DNA from: Flavobacteriales bacterium
GTDB taxonomy: Bacteria; Bacteroidota; Bacteroidia; Flavobacteriales_F; PHOS-HE28
DNA: 64,000 bases
Direction of reading: 5' to 3'
Assembly: GCA_016715895.1 (NCBI GenBank)
Contig: JADJXH010000003.1
Location: forward strand, 1,536,501-1,600,500
Shown here: positions 17,955 through 28,000 of the stretch, in pieces
Numbering within the stretch: position 1 is the stretch's first letter
Layout: every line of letters begins with the position of its first letter
Notes under the pieces: model-generated
Told to the model about the DNA's origin: nothing
Database searches by the model: none
Seen by the model: the letters and a program-made list of their open reading frames with translations, nothing else
Position numbers and translations under genes: made by a program

Positions 17955-18341
17955 ATGGACGCCGCCTGCCGGAGCCTCTTCCACGTGGAAACCTTCGCAC
18001 CGCTCACCGAAGGCCGCGGCTGGCAGGCCCGCGCGGTGATGAACGAGCAGCACCCGATCCTCCAGGGCCACTTCCCGGACCGTCCGGTGATGCCCGGTGT
18101 GGCGATGGTGCAGCTGGCCGGCGCCTTGCTGAGCCGCGGGCTCGGGCGTCCGGTGCACCTGCGCAGCAGCCGCGTCATCAAGTTCCTGTCGCCGCTGGAG
18201 CCGGCCACGGGCACGGTGCTCGACCTCACGCTGCGCGTCACCGGCGAGGAAGGGGACAGTGTGACGTGCGACGTCAGCGGAAGCTGCGGCGACCGCGCCG
18301 TCTTCAGCATCAAGGGCGGCTTCGGTCCCCTGCCGGCATGA
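17955..18341 (+). CDS. FabZ/ApeI-like 3-hydroxyacyl-ACP dehydratase
   Basis: A 128-residue hotdog dehydratase with the signature HPILQGHFPDRPVMPGVAM, which holds the catalytic His and the HFP-x2-P-x2-PG loop. It is the second dehydratase of the cluster and is closer to FabZ than the one at 11739. It starts four bases after the LolA-like stop and overlaps the glycosyltransferase by four bases. Confidence 0.86.
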   Translation: MDAACRSLFHVETFAPLTEGRGWQARAVMNEQHPILQGHFPDRPVMPGVAMVQLAGALLSRGLGRPVHLRSSRVIKFLSPLEPATGTVLDLTLRVTGEEGDSVTCDVSGSCGDRAVFSIKGGFGPLPA

Positions 18342-19477
18342 GCAGCCCGCGCGCCTGCGTCCTGGTGCCCACGTACAACAACGCCGCCACCGTGGAGGCG
18401 GTGCTGCGCGCGATCCAGGCGGCCGGCGAGCGCGACATCCTGGTGGTGAACGACGGCAGCACCGACGGCACGGCGGCGATCCTGGCGCGGATCGACGGCA
18501 TCACGGTGATCACCAACGACCGCAACCGCGGCAAGGGCTACTCGCTGCGGCGTGGTTTCGAGGCGGCGCTGGCGAAGGGCTTTGCCTACGCCATCACCAT
18601 CGACAGCGACGGGCAGCACGCCCCGGGCGAGATCGCCAAGCTGCGCGCCGCCATCGCCGCCAACCCCGGGGCGATGATCATGGGCGCGCGCGACATGAGC
18701 GGCGACGACGTGCCCGGCAAGAGCAGCTTCGGCAACCGCTTCAGCAACTTCTGGTTCCGGGTGGAAACGGGCTGGAAACTCACCGACACCCAGACCGGTT
18801 TCCGTGCCTATCCACTGGCGGCCACCTGTTCCTTCCGCGCATGGACCACGCGGTTCGAGTACGAGGTGGAGACCATCGTGCGGCTGGCCTGGCGCGATGT
18901 GCCCTTTGTGCAGGTGCCGGTGAGCGTGCGCTACGACTTCCCCGAGCGCGTGTCGCACTTCCGCCCGGGCAAGGACTTCCTGCGCATCAGCCTGCTGAAC
19001 TCGGTGCTGGTGACGCTGGCCTTCCTGTGGCACTGGCCGAAGCAACTGCTCACGGGTGGGCGGCTGTGGCGGCGGCTGAAGGAGGAGGCGGTGCGTCCTG
19101 AGGAGAGCTCCTGGCACAAGGCGCTCAGCATCGGCTTCGGCCTCTTCATGGGCATCGTGCCCATCTGGGGCTTCCAGCTGGCGGTGGGCATCCCGCTGGC
19201 CTTCCTGCTGAAGTTGAACCGCGTGCTTTTCGTGGCGGCGGCCAACATCAGCATCCCGCCCATGATCCCACTGATCGTGTACGCCAGCTACCGCATGGGC
19301 GCGCCCTTCGTGGGCGACGACCGGGTGCGCATCGAACGCTTCGCCGACCTCACGCTGGAGGCCATCCACTGGAACATGATGCAATACCTGCTGGGCGCCG
19401 TGCTGCTGGCGCTGGCGGCCGGGCTGATGGGCACCCTGGTGAGCTGGGCGGTGTTGCGGGGGGCGCGGGGGCGGTAG
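18338..19477 (+). CDS. Family 2 glycosyltransferase with C-terminal DUF2062 membrane domain
   Basis: A 379-residue protein. Residues 1 to about 230 are a GT-A fold family 2 transferase (VPTYNNAATVEAVL, VVNDGSTDGT, and DSDGQH as the metal-binding DxD). The C-terminal part is a DUF2062 membrane domain (SIGFGLFMGIVPIWGFQLAVG, then ISIPPMIPLIVYASY). The start MSSPRACVLVPTYN is chosen by the four-base overlap and the motif position. It is the last gene of the right arm. It may glycosylate the pigment lipid or its anchor; donor and acceptor are unknown. Confidence 0.88.
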   Translation: MSSPRACVLVPTYNNAATVEAVLRAIQAAGERDILVVNDGSTDGTAAILARIDGITVITNDRNRGKGYSLRRGFEAALAKGFAYAITIDSDGQHAPGEIAKLRAAIAANPGAMIMGARDMSGDDVPGKSSFGNRFSNFWFRVETGWKLTDTQTGFRAYPLAATCSFRAWTTRFEYEVETIVRLAWRDVPFVQVPVSVRYDFPERVSHFRPGKDFLRISLLNSVLVTLAFLWHWPKQLLTGGRLWRRLKEEAVRPEESSWHKALSIGFGLFMGIVPIWGFQLAVGIPLAFLLKLNRVLFVAAANISIPPMIPLIVYASYRMGAPFVGDDRVRIERFADLTLEAIHWNMMQYLLGAVLLALAAGLMGTLVSWAVLRGARGR

Positions 19478-19569
19478 AGTGATCCCGGCCAACGCATCTG
19501 CTGCGCTGACGCTGCAAGCAACGTCCGCTTACGCACCGATCAGCACGATGGCGGACAATGCCCGCCTAC

Positions 19570-19600
19570 GCACCGCCCTGCGCGAGGCGCAGTGCGGTGC
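19570..19600. terminator. GC-rich hairpin between the pigment operon and tmRNA
   Basis: GCACCGCCCTGC (19570-19581) and GCAGTGCGGTGC (19589-19600) can form a 12-pair stem with one mismatch and a seven-base loop. It sits between two convergent transcripts. No T-run follows on either strand, so a terminator role is only a guess. Confidence 0.35.
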
Positions 19601-19616
19601 TTCGGCGAGGCGAAGG

Positions 19617-20011
19617 TGGAGCCGGAGGGATTCGAACCCTCGTCCAAACGACCGTGACAGGCGCTTTCTCCAGGTTCAGCCGCTTCATTGGTTTTCGACC
19701 ATCGCCTGGGGAAGGGCACCCCAGCGGTGGCTTAGGTCCTGTGTCTCACCCGCGCACCGGACCACAGCGCGGGCCAGCCCTTCAGGATGATACCCCTGTA
19801 CCGGGAAAGCGAAGGACGGACCTCCCCGAGGGGCACTCGTCCACGCTACTGTTGTTCACGTGGATGAAGCCGATGGCCTGAGGCCATTAGGCTGCGAGCG
19901 CGTAGTCGACGTTGCCAGTTATGGCGTTGAGGCACTGGGATAACGAGCCGCACCTCACACTCGACCTGCTTACACACATCACCAAGCCGCTGTCAAAACC
20001 AGGTCGGCCCC
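19617..20011 (-). tRNA. ssrA: tmRNA (transfer-messenger RNA)
   Basis: About 395 nt on the minus strand. The 5' end GGGGCCG pairs with the 3' CGGCTCC to make a seven-pair acceptor stem with discriminator A. The T arm has GGTTCGAATCC and the 5' part has GACCTGGTTTTGACAG, both diagnostic. The CCA is not encoded. The tag frame ends at a TAA at 19887-19889, and its last nine codons give GNVDYALAA, degraded by ClpXP-type proteases after trans-translation. The resume codon is probably the Gly GGC at 19914-19916, judged from the upstream TAACT; this is inferred. The gene rescues stalled ribosomes with SmpB. I use type tRNA only for lack of a closer class. Confidence 0.95.
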
Positions 20012-20035
20012 AAAGGTGTTCCAAGGAACAGAGCA

Positions 20036-20043
20036 CAAAGCTA
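20036..20043 (-). promoter_or_regulatory. -7 box for tmRNA
   Basis: The minus strand reads TAGCTTTG, an exact TAnnTTTG match, 24 bases before the mature 5' end. The gap would leave a short leader to be removed by RNase P. Confidence 0.55.
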
Positions 20044-20126
20044 CGGCGCCCGGGTGGCGAAGAGCGTGCCAGGCGCCCATCTCCGCCGATCCGGCGCGAT
20101 CACCGTCCACGGCCTGACGAAGCGTC

Positions 20127-20134
20127 TACATTTG
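20127..20134 (+). promoter_or_regulatory. -7 box for the dehydrogenase gene
   Basis: TACATTTG matches TAnnTTTG exactly and ends 19 bases before the start codon at 20154. Confidence 0.6.
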
Positions 20135-20153
20135 CCGCCGTTCCAACGCAGGC

Positions 20154-21386
20154 ATGAAGGAGAGCAACCGCAGGATCGGCATCATTCGCGAACAAAAGGT
20201 GCCCGTGGACCGGAGGGTGGCGATGACCCCGAAGGCGGCGCGGCGCGCCATGGCGCTTCACCCCGACCTGGACCTGGTGGTGGAGCCGAGCCCGGTGCGG
20301 GCCTTCAGCGATGCGGAGTATGAAGCGGCCGGCGTGCGGCTTTCGGCCGACCTCAGCGACCGCGACCTGTTGATCGGCGTGAAGGAGGTGCCGCCCGAAC
20401 ACCTGCTTGCGGGCAAGCGCTACCTGATCTTCAGCCACACCATCAAGAAGCAGCCGCACAACCGCAAGCTAATGCAGGCCGTGGTGCGCAAGGGCATCAC
20501 GCTGATCGACCACGAACTGCTCACCGACAGCTCGGGCGAGCGGGTGCTGGCCTTCGGCCATTGGGCCGGCGTGGTGGGCGCCTACAACGCCCTGCGGGGC
20601 TGGAACCTGCTGCGCGGCGGTCCCGCGCTGAAACCGGCGCACGCATGCCACGACCTGGCCGAGCTGAAGCACGAGGTGCTGAAGCTGGTGGACCGCGACG
20701 CGCTGCACATCGTGATGACCGGCGCCGGCCGCGTGGGCCAGGGCGCCCTGGAGATGCTGGAGGCCGCCGACCTGCGCCGCACCGCACCCACCGACCTGAA
20801 GAGCGGCAGGTCGACCGGTCCTTCGGTGACCGTGCTCGGAACGGGCGACCTGTACCAGCGCGTGGACGGTGCGCCCTTCGACCGCGCGGCCTTCCACCGC
20901 GACCCGGGCGGCCACCGCGCCGACCTGCTGCCCTACCTGCACCATGCCACGGTGTACCTGGCCTGCCACTTCTGGGACCCGCGCGGTCCGAAGATCCTGA
21001 CGCACGATGACCTGCGCACGCCGGGTCTTGCCCTCCAGCTGATCGCCGACGTGAGCTGCGACGTGGACGGCCCCATCGACAGCACGCTGCGGGCCAGCAC
21101 CATCGACGAGCCCTATTATGGATACAGCCCCGCCACGCGGGGAGAGGTGGCCTTCGGATCCGGGGGCGCCATCGGGGTGATGGCCGTGGACAACCTGCCC
21201 TGCGCGCTGCCGCGCGATGCGTCGGAGGCCTTCGCGCAGGACCTGCTGGACCGTGTGCTGCCGGCGCTGCTGGGCGAGGGGGACGACGCGATGATCGAGC
21301 GCGCCACGATCGTGGAGGATGGTCGGTTGACCGCGCGCTTCAGCCATCTGGAGGACTACGCCGCCGAGGCCACCAACGCGCACTGA
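20154..21386 (+). CDS. NAD(P)-dependent oxidoreductase of the alanine dehydrogenase/PNT/saccharopine dehydrogenase superfamily
   Basis: A 410-residue cytosolic dehydrogenase. The N-terminal AlaDH/PNT-like part has IGIIREQKVPVDRRVAMTP and LIGVKEVPPEHL. The Rossmann part has IVMTGAGRVGQGALEML. Later it has LIADVSCDVDGPIDST and GAIGVMAVDNLPCALP, seen in eukaryotic-type lysine-ketoglutarate reductase/saccharopine dehydrogenase relatives. The substrate cannot be fixed from sequence: alanine dehydrogenase and saccharopine/lysine routes are both possible. It appears to be a single-gene unit with its own promoter, convergent with the next gene. Confidence 0.8.
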   Translation: MKESNRRIGIIREQKVPVDRRVAMTPKAARRAMALHPDLDLVVEPSPVRAFSDAEYEAAGVRLSADLSDRDLLIGVKEVPPEHLLAGKRYLIFSHTIKKQPHNRKLMQAVVRKGITLIDHELLTDSSGERVLAFGHWAGVVGAYNALRGWNLLRGGPALKPAHACHDLAELKHEVLKLVDRDALHIVMTGAGRVGQGALEMLEAADLRRTAPTDLKSGRSTGPSVTVLGTGDLYQRVDGAPFDRAAFHRDPGGHRADLLPYLHHATVYLACHFWDPRGPKILTHDDLRTPGLALQLIADVSCDVDGPIDSTLRASTIDEPYYGYSPATRGEVAFGSGGAIGVMAVDNLPCALPRDASEAFAQDLLDRVLPALLGEGDDAMIERATIVEDGRLTARFSHLEDYAAEATNAH

Positions 21387-21389
21387 GCG

Positions 21390-21947
21390 TCAATCGGCTC
21401 GGGGCACGGCCAGCTCCAGGCAGAACACCGCCCGCTGATCGCCATTGGCGGACACGTTGACCCGCATGGGCCGCCGGCTGCGGCGCGCCATGGTGAGCAG
21501 TCCCAGCCCGGCGCCGCCCTTGGCGGTGCGCGACTCGTTGGAGAGCAGTTTCAGGTAGTGCTCCTTGAGGGTGATCTCATCCATGGCGTTGAGCACCTCG
21601 ATGCGGTGCTGCAGGAGCGCTGCGGTGGCCAGTTCCACGTGGTTGACGAGCACGATGCGATAGGCCTCGTCCGTGCGTCCCACCAGCACGCTTCCTTCGG
21701 CGGCCTGGGCCTCGCCAGCGTGGTGCAGGATGTTCTCCACGCCTTCCACGAGCACGCTGACCAGACGCTTGCGCACGCCGACGGGGTCGCTCACCGCCAG
21801 CGAGCCGGCCTCCACGCGGGCCAGCGCGGCCTCCAGATCGGCGCGGGTGAGGAGGCCGGTGTGTTCCCACAGCACCGCATCGGCGCCATGGGCCAGCACC
21901 TGGCCGCGGACCTGATCAACGCACGTTTGCTGCAACGGCATGGGCAC
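21390..21947 (-). CDS. SiaB-like (DUF6272) protein kinase
   Basis: A 185-residue protein resembling SiaB, an atypical GHKL-fold Ser kinase that phosphorylates a STAS partner in Pseudomonas. Visible features are the helix VEGVENILHHA (N-box-like) and SRTAKGGAGLGLLTMARRSRR (glycine-rich lid). No SiaA, SiaC or SiaD partner is next to it. The only STAS-like gene in view is far away at 61506. It is convergent with the dehydrogenase, three bases apart. Confidence 0.7.
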   Translation of the reverse strand: MPMPLQQTCVDQVRGQVLAHGADAVLWEHTGLLTRADLEAALARVEAGSLAVSDPVGVRKRLVSVLVEGVENILHHAGEAQAAEGSVLVGRTDEAYRIVLVNHVELATAALLQHRIEVLNAMDEITLKEHYLKLLSNESRTAKGGAGLGLLTMARRSRRPMRVNVSANGDQRAVFCLELAVPRAD

Positions 21948-22096
21948 GCCTGTGGATCGGCGAACTCTCCCTGCCTACGGTCGAACGGAAGGAAAGGTTC
22001 GACCAGGACGTGCACCGGTTCGACCGCAGTGGATCGGCGTCGTGGGAAGTCCCTCGGAATGAGCCGCATGCCCGCTCGCCGATCGGGGTGAACGGC

Positions 22097-22104
22097 TACC
22101 TTTC
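22097..22104 (+). promoter_or_regulatory. Candidate -7 box for the secreted-protein genes
   Basis: TACCTTTC, one base from TAnnTTTG, ends 22 bases before the chosen start at 22127. No -33 TTG is visible. The 179-base gap upstream holds nothing else I can identify. Confidence 0.4.
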
Positions 22105-22126
22105 ACCACCCCTACGAGCACGCCGA

Positions 22127-25051
22127 ATGCGACCCTCCTTCCACCGCTGGACGCGCCACGTCGCGGCCCTGTCGATCGCCCTGTTGACCGGCCCTCTGAT
22201 GGCCCAGATCGACATCGACCTGGGGGCAGGGCTGGTGTTCAACTCGCCGACGCAATTCCCCGCACCTTACGGCAATCTGTCCAACGGATCGCGGCACCAA
22301 CTGCTTATCCGGGCCAGCGAGCTCACCGCCGTGGGCATGGGCGAGGGCGACATCGTCTCCCTGGCCTTCCATGTGGCCACCGCCTCCCCCACGGTGCTGC
22401 AGGACTTCACGGTGCGCATCGGCAGCACCACGGCCACGGACATGACCAACCAGTGGATTGCCGGCACCACCGTCGTCTGGGGACCGCAGGACCACACGGC
22501 GCAGCCGGGCTGGAACGTGCATCCGTTCACCACCCCCTTCGCGTGGGATGGCCTGAGCAACGTGGTGGTGGAGACCTGCTTCTTCAACGGCACGCAGACC
22601 CAGAACAGCAGCATGTTCCGCACCGGAACCGCGTTCACCAGCGTCACCTATCGGCCCACCCCGAACCCGAACGTGTGCACCTTCAACGGCGGCAATCTGC
22701 TCACGAGCGATCAGCGCCCCGACCTGCGCTTCGGCTGGATCCCGCTGGAAGCGTCGCCCATCGCCGACTTCACGCTCAGCCCCGCCTTCACCTGCACGGG
22801 CACGGTGCAGTTCACCGACGGATCGAACTTCGCGCCCACCGCGTGGGAGTGGCATTTCGGTGACGACAGCACCAGCACCGATCAGAACCCGGTGCACACC
22901 TATACGATCGATGGGGTCTTCGACGTGACGCTGATCGTCACCAACGCCTTCGGCACCGACACGCTGACCCTTCCCGATGCGGTGACGGTGAACGCGACCG
23001 GCGCGGTGCCGCAGGCCATCTGCCCGCCGGTGAACGCACCCACCATCGCGGGCTTCGGCATCACCAGTGTGACGATGAACGATGTGGTGCTGAGCTCGGG
23101 CGATGCCGTGAGCGACGGCGGCTACCTCGACCGCGGCTGTGTGATCGACACGGTGGCCGTGGGTGCGCCGTTCACGCTCACGGTGACCACGGGCACCATC
23201 GCGGGGCATCAGCTCAAGGCCTGGGTGGACTGGGACAACAGCGGAAGCTTCGATGCCGGCGAAGTGGTGCTGGCCGTGGCCAGCGGGACGGACGGAAGCG
23301 CCAGCCTGCTGGTGCCGGCTGGCGCGGCGCAGAACGTGCCCCTGCGGGTGCGCGTGATGGCGGACTACGACCTGGCCCCGCTGCTCGCCCCGTGCTCCGC
23401 CCCGCAGTTCGGGCAGGCCGAGGACCTGGGCGTGGTGGTGGTGCCGAACACGGCTCCTCCGGTGGCGGCGTTCACGGCCTCGCCCCTCTTCACCTGCGAC
23501 GGGGCCGTGCAGTTCACCGATGGCACGCAGAACCTGCCCACGGGCTGGACCTGGGACTTCGGTGACGGCAACGGCAGCAACCTCGCCTCGCCCCTGCACA
23601 TCTACGGGGCCAGCGGCACCTACAGCGTCCAGCTCATCGCCATCAACGCCAACGGGCAGGACACCGTACTGATCCAGGACCTGATCACGGTGGACCTCAA
23701 CGGCCAGTTGGACCCGCCGCAATGCACGCCGCAGACGCAGGGCTATTGCTGCGGCTTCGGCCTCCTGGGCCTCACCTTCGCCGGCATCGGCTCCACCAGC
23801 CCCGATGGCGCGGAGGGCTATGTGGACCGCACCTGCGGCAACGTGGCCACCGTGGAGGAAGGCACGGTGGTGCCCGTCCAGTTCGACACGGACGACCAGC
23901 TGGACCAGGACGTGTACCTGTGGATCGACCTGGATGATGATGGCGCCTTCGCCAACAATGAGCTAGTCTTCTTCGCCCTGAGCGCCACGGACCCATCTGG
24001 CACGGTGGCCATCCCCCAGGGCACGGTGTACAACAGTCCGCTGCGGATGCGCGTGGCGGTGGATGTGGTGGGTGAGCTCACGGGTCCCTGTGATGCGCCG
24101 CAGTTCGGTCAGGTGGAGGACTTCAGCGTGGTGGTGACCCCGGTGAGCGTGCCGCCGACGGCGCTCTTCACCGCCAGGCCCACCAGCACCTGCGACGGGG
24201 TGGTGCAGTTCACCGACCAGAGCGCCGGCCTGCCCTTCAGCTGGCAATGGAGCTTCGGCGATGGCGGCACCAGCACCGATCAGGATCCCCTGCACACCTA
24301 CACCGCACCGGGCACCTATACCGTGAGCTTGACGGTGGAGAACGTGAACGGCACGAACACGCAGACCCTGACGAACTACATCACCTACGTGGAAGGCTTC
24401 CTCTGCGACACCACGCAGGTGCCGGGCAACGGGTTGCTGACGGTGACCGAATGCCAGGGTGTGCTGGTGGATGATGGCGGGGTGGCCGACGACTACAGCC
24501 CGGGCTTCAGCGCCCCGGTGACGATCGCCCCACCGGGCGCCGAGGTGGTGACGCTCACCTTCACGGAGTTCGCCTTTGAGGAGAACTTCGACTACCTGGC
24601 CATTTACGACGGGCCGAACGTGAACGCCCCGCTGCTCTACGAGCTCACGGGCAACGGGCTGGGCGCCTTGCCCAACGGCGGCGTGATCAGCTCCACCGGT
24701 CCGTCCATGTGCGTAAGGCAGGAGGCGAGCAACGGTCCGATCACCTGGGCGGGCTTCGTGGCCACCTGGGACTGCTCGTTCACCGGCATCGGCGAAGCGG
24801 AGGACCCGATCGGGTCGGTGCATCCGGTGCCTGCGGAAGGGCCCTTCGCCTTGACCCTTGCGCGGCCGGCCGGCGCGGGATGGACCGTGACCATCAACAA
24901 CGCCTTGGGGGAACTTGTGCTGACGCGGACCCTTCCCGTGGGCGCGCGCGGGGCCACCTTTGATGCTGCCCCATGGACGCCGGGGACATACAGCCTGACG
25001 GTGCAGGGACCCGACGGTCGTTGGACGCGGCGGATGATGGTGCATCATTGA
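22127..25051 (+). CDS. Secreted PKD/GEVED/CUB-domain protein with T9SS type A sorting domain
   Basis: A 974-residue exported protein. It begins with a signal peptide (MRPSFHRWTRHVAALSIALL, cleavage near LMAQ). It then has a beta-rich domain and three PKD domains marked by WHFGDDSTSTDQNP, WDFGDGNGSN and WSFGDGGTSTDQDP. Interleaved are two GEVED-type domains (AWVDWDNSGSFDAGE, LWIDLDDDGAFANNE). A CUB-like segment follows (FDYLAIYDGPN). The final 80 residues (HPVPAEGPFALTLA to RRMMVHH) are a T9SS type A sorting domain. It is expected on the cell surface or released. The start at 22127 is chosen for the signal peptide. Ligand or enzyme activity is unknown. Confidence 0.87.
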   Translation: MRPSFHRWTRHVAALSIALLTGPLMAQIDIDLGAGLVFNSPTQFPAPYGNLSNGSRHQLLIRASELTAVGMGEGDIVSLAFHVATASPTVLQDFTVRIGSTTATDMTNQWIAGTTVVWGPQDHTAQPGWNVHPFTTPFAWDGLSNVVVETCFFNGTQTQNSSMFRTGTAFTSVTYRPTPNPNVCTFNGGNLLTSDQRPDLRFGWIPLEASPIADFTLSPAFTCTGTVQFTDGSNFAPTAWEWHFGDDSTSTDQNPVHTYTIDGVFDVTLIVTNAFGTDTLTLPDAVTVNATGAVPQAICPPVNAPTIAGFGITSVTMNDVVLSSGDAVSDGGYLDRGCVIDTVAVGAPFTLTVTTGTIAGHQLKAWVDWDNSGSFDAGEVVLAVASGTDGSASLLVPAGAAQNVPLRVRVMADYDLAPLLAPCSAPQFGQAEDLGVVVVPNTAPPVAAFTASPLFTCDGAVQFTDGTQNLPTGWTWDFGDGNGSNLASPLHIYGASGTYSVQLIAINANGQDTVLIQDLITVDLNGQLDPPQCTPQTQGYCCGFGLLGLTFAGIGSTSPDGAEGYVDRTCGNVATVEEGTVVPVQFDTDDQLDQDVYLWIDLDDDGAFANNELVFFALSATDPSGTVAIPQGTVYNSPLRMRVAVDVVGELTGPCDAPQFGQVEDFSVVVTPVSVPPTALFTARPTSTCDGVVQFTDQSAGLPFSWQWSFGDGGTSTDQDPLHTYTAPGTYTVSLTVENVNGTNTQTLTNYITYVEGFLCDTTQVPGNGLLTVTECQGVLVDDGGVADDYSPGFSAPVTIAPPGAEVVTLTFTEFAFEENFDYLAIYDGPNVNAPLLYELTGNGLGALPNGGVISSTGPSMCVRQEASNGPITWAGFVATWDCSFTGIGEAEDPIGSVHPVPAEGPFALTLARPAGAGWTVTINNALGELVLTRTLPVGARGATFDAAPWTPGTYSLTVQGPDGRWTRRMMVHH

Positions 25052-25063
25052 TCCCTTCCGCGC

Positions 25064-28000
25064 ATGAAGCGAACCCTCCTCCGCACCCTGGCCGCCGTGG
25101 CCCTGGCGCTGATCGCCACCGCCCCGGTGCAGGCCACCCACCTGGTGGGCGGCAACCTGGGTTATGTGTACCAAGGTGAAACGGCCCCGGGCAGCGGGCT
25201 CTACCGCTACCAGGTCTACCTCGAGTTCTACCTCAACTGCGGTCCGAACTCCAACTTCCAGTCGCTGTATGAACTGCTCGGCGAGGACTACGGCACCCCG
25301 CTGTTCGTCGGCGCGTACCTGCAGGACCCGCAGAACCCCAACGCGGACAAGATCAAGCTGCAGGACATCCCGGTGTTCCTCACCGACTCGCTGGTGATCG
25401 AACCCGACCTGCCGGACAACTGTGCGGTGGGCCAGGGCCTGTGCACCGTGAAGGGCACCTTCGTGGGGCAGGTGGACGTGCCGCTCAACTTCGGTGGGCT
25501 GCACCTGTACTACCACATGTGCTGCCGCAACCTGGACATCGACAATCTGAACAACCCCAACGGCACGGGCATCGGGTATTACGCGTTCGTTCCTCCGCCT
25601 CTGGTGAACAACTCGAGCCCGGTGTTCCTGGGCCAGCCCACGCCCTTCCTGTGCATCGGCGACACGGCCACCTTCCTCAACTCGGCCAGCGACCCCGATG
25701 GCGACCTGCTGATCTTCTCCTTCGAGATCCCCTACAACTCGCAGAACTTCGGCGGGGGCATCATCCCGCCGCCCGCCACGCTCACCTGGCCGGTGAACGA
25801 GGTGAACTACAACCCAGGCTTCAGCCTGGCGCAGCCGTTCGGCGCGGGCGGCTATGCCTTCATCAACGGTGCCACGGGCCTCACGCGCTACATGGCGCCG
25901 CTGCAGGGCAACTTCGTGGTGGCGGTGGAGGTGAAGGAGTTCCGCAACGGGCAGCTGATCGGGCGCACGCGGCGCGACCTGCAGCTGCAATCGATCCCCT
26001 GCCCGCCCAACGCCACGCCGGCCGCCAGCACACCCATCGCCGCCAGCTACACGGTGCAGGCCGGCGACCAGCTCTGCATCGACCTGGCCTTCGATGATGC
26101 CGATGGCGATTCGCTGTTCCTGCAGGCCGCCGGCACCATCTTCGACGGCAACCTGACGAACCCGCCCGCCACCATTGGCAGCCCCGTGGAGGGCGATGGA
26201 ACGGTGGGCACCCAGTTCTGCTGGAGCACGGCCTGCGATCAGGGGCAGGCCCAGCCCTACCTGTTCAGCGTGAGCGTGACGGACAACGGCTGCCCGCCGC
26301 TCACCATCGACGTGGTGGTGCAGGTACAGGTGCTGCCCTTCGCCGCGCAGGGGCCGATCACCGGTCCCGTGCAGGTGTGCACGAACACGACGGGCGCAGC
26401 GTACAGCCTGCCGCAGGGCACCGGTGCGGGCTACGCATGGACGGTGACCGGCGGCACCCTTGCGGGCGGCAACGGCACGAACGCCATCACCGTGGACTGG
26501 GGCGCCCCTGGGAGCGGGCAGGTGAGCGTGATCGTGACCGACAGCCTGGGCTGTGCGGCCCCACCCTTGACGCTCGATGTCACCATCGCTGCGCTCCCCA
26601 CGGCGAACGCCGGCCCGGATGCCGTGATCTGTGCAGGGGATACCGTGGACCTTGGCGGCACCCCCACCGGCCCACCAGGCAGCACCTTCGCCTGGAGCCC
26701 TGCGACCGGGCTCAGCAGCACGGGCGCGGCCAACCCGCAGGCATTCCCATCCGCCACCACCACCTACATCGTGCAGGTGAACAACGGCGGCTGCACGAAC
26801 ACTGATACCGTGCGCGTCGTGGTGTCACAGCCGCAACTGGATGCCGGACCCGATGTGGCGCTCTGCGTGGGTGACACCGTGCAGCTCAACGCTACCGGCA
26901 CGGGCAGCTTCCTCTGGACACCCGCGGCCAGCCTGAGCGACGCCACCGCCGAAGACCCGCTCGCCTTCCCGACCAGCACCACCAACTACAGCGTGACCCT
27001 CACCGACAGCGTGGGCTGCACGGTGACGGACCAGGTGCTGGTGACGGTGAACGCCCTGCCCTTCGCCAACGCCGGACCCGACCGACAGGTATGCCCGTTG
27101 CAGGGAGCACCGCTCACGGGTGCACCCACAGGACCACCGGGGGCCACCTTCCTGTGGAGCCCGGCCACGGGATTGAACGACCCGACGCTGGGCGCGCCGA
27201 TCGCCACACCGTCGGTGAACACCACCTATGTGGTGCAGGTGACCGATGTGAACGGATGCACCAACACCGATACCGTGAACGTGGAGGTGCTGGCCGCTCC
27301 TCCTGTGGACGCGGGCCCCGACCTGACGATCTGCGCTGGCGATACCGCGCAGGTCCTGGGTGGGGGCGGGACGGCGGTGAACATCGAATGGACGCCCGCC
27401 AACAGCGGTCTGAGCGATGAGAGCATCCTCAACCCGCTGGCCTTCCCCGGCAGCACCACCACCTACGTGCTCTGGGTCCAGGACATCAACAACTGCACGG
27501 CCACCGATACGATGACCGTGTTCGTGAACGCGCTGCCCAACGCCGACGCCGGTCCGGATGTGGCCCTGTGCCTGGGCGGCAGCGCCCAGCTCGATGGCAG
27601 TGGTGGCACCAGCTACCTCTGGAGCCCGGCCGCCGGACTGGATGACGCGACCGCGGAAGACCCGGTGGCCACCGTGAACGGCACCACCACCTACAGCGTG
27701 CTGGTGACGGACGGCAACGGATGCAGCGCGACCGACAGCGTGACCGTGACGGTGAACCTGCCGGTGAACGCAGGCACGGATGGTTCCGCCACGTTGTGCA
27801 GCGATGGAACCAGCGTGGACCTGAACACCCTGCTCGGCGGCACGCCCGATGCGGGCGGCACCTGGAGCCCCTCGGCCACCTACACCCCCGGCAGCGGTGG
27901 TGGTGTGTTCAGCTATGTGGTGGCCGCGCAGTCCCCGTGCGTGAACGACACCGCCTTCGTCACCATCGCCGAGGTGACCGCCCCGGACGCGGGTTCGGAT

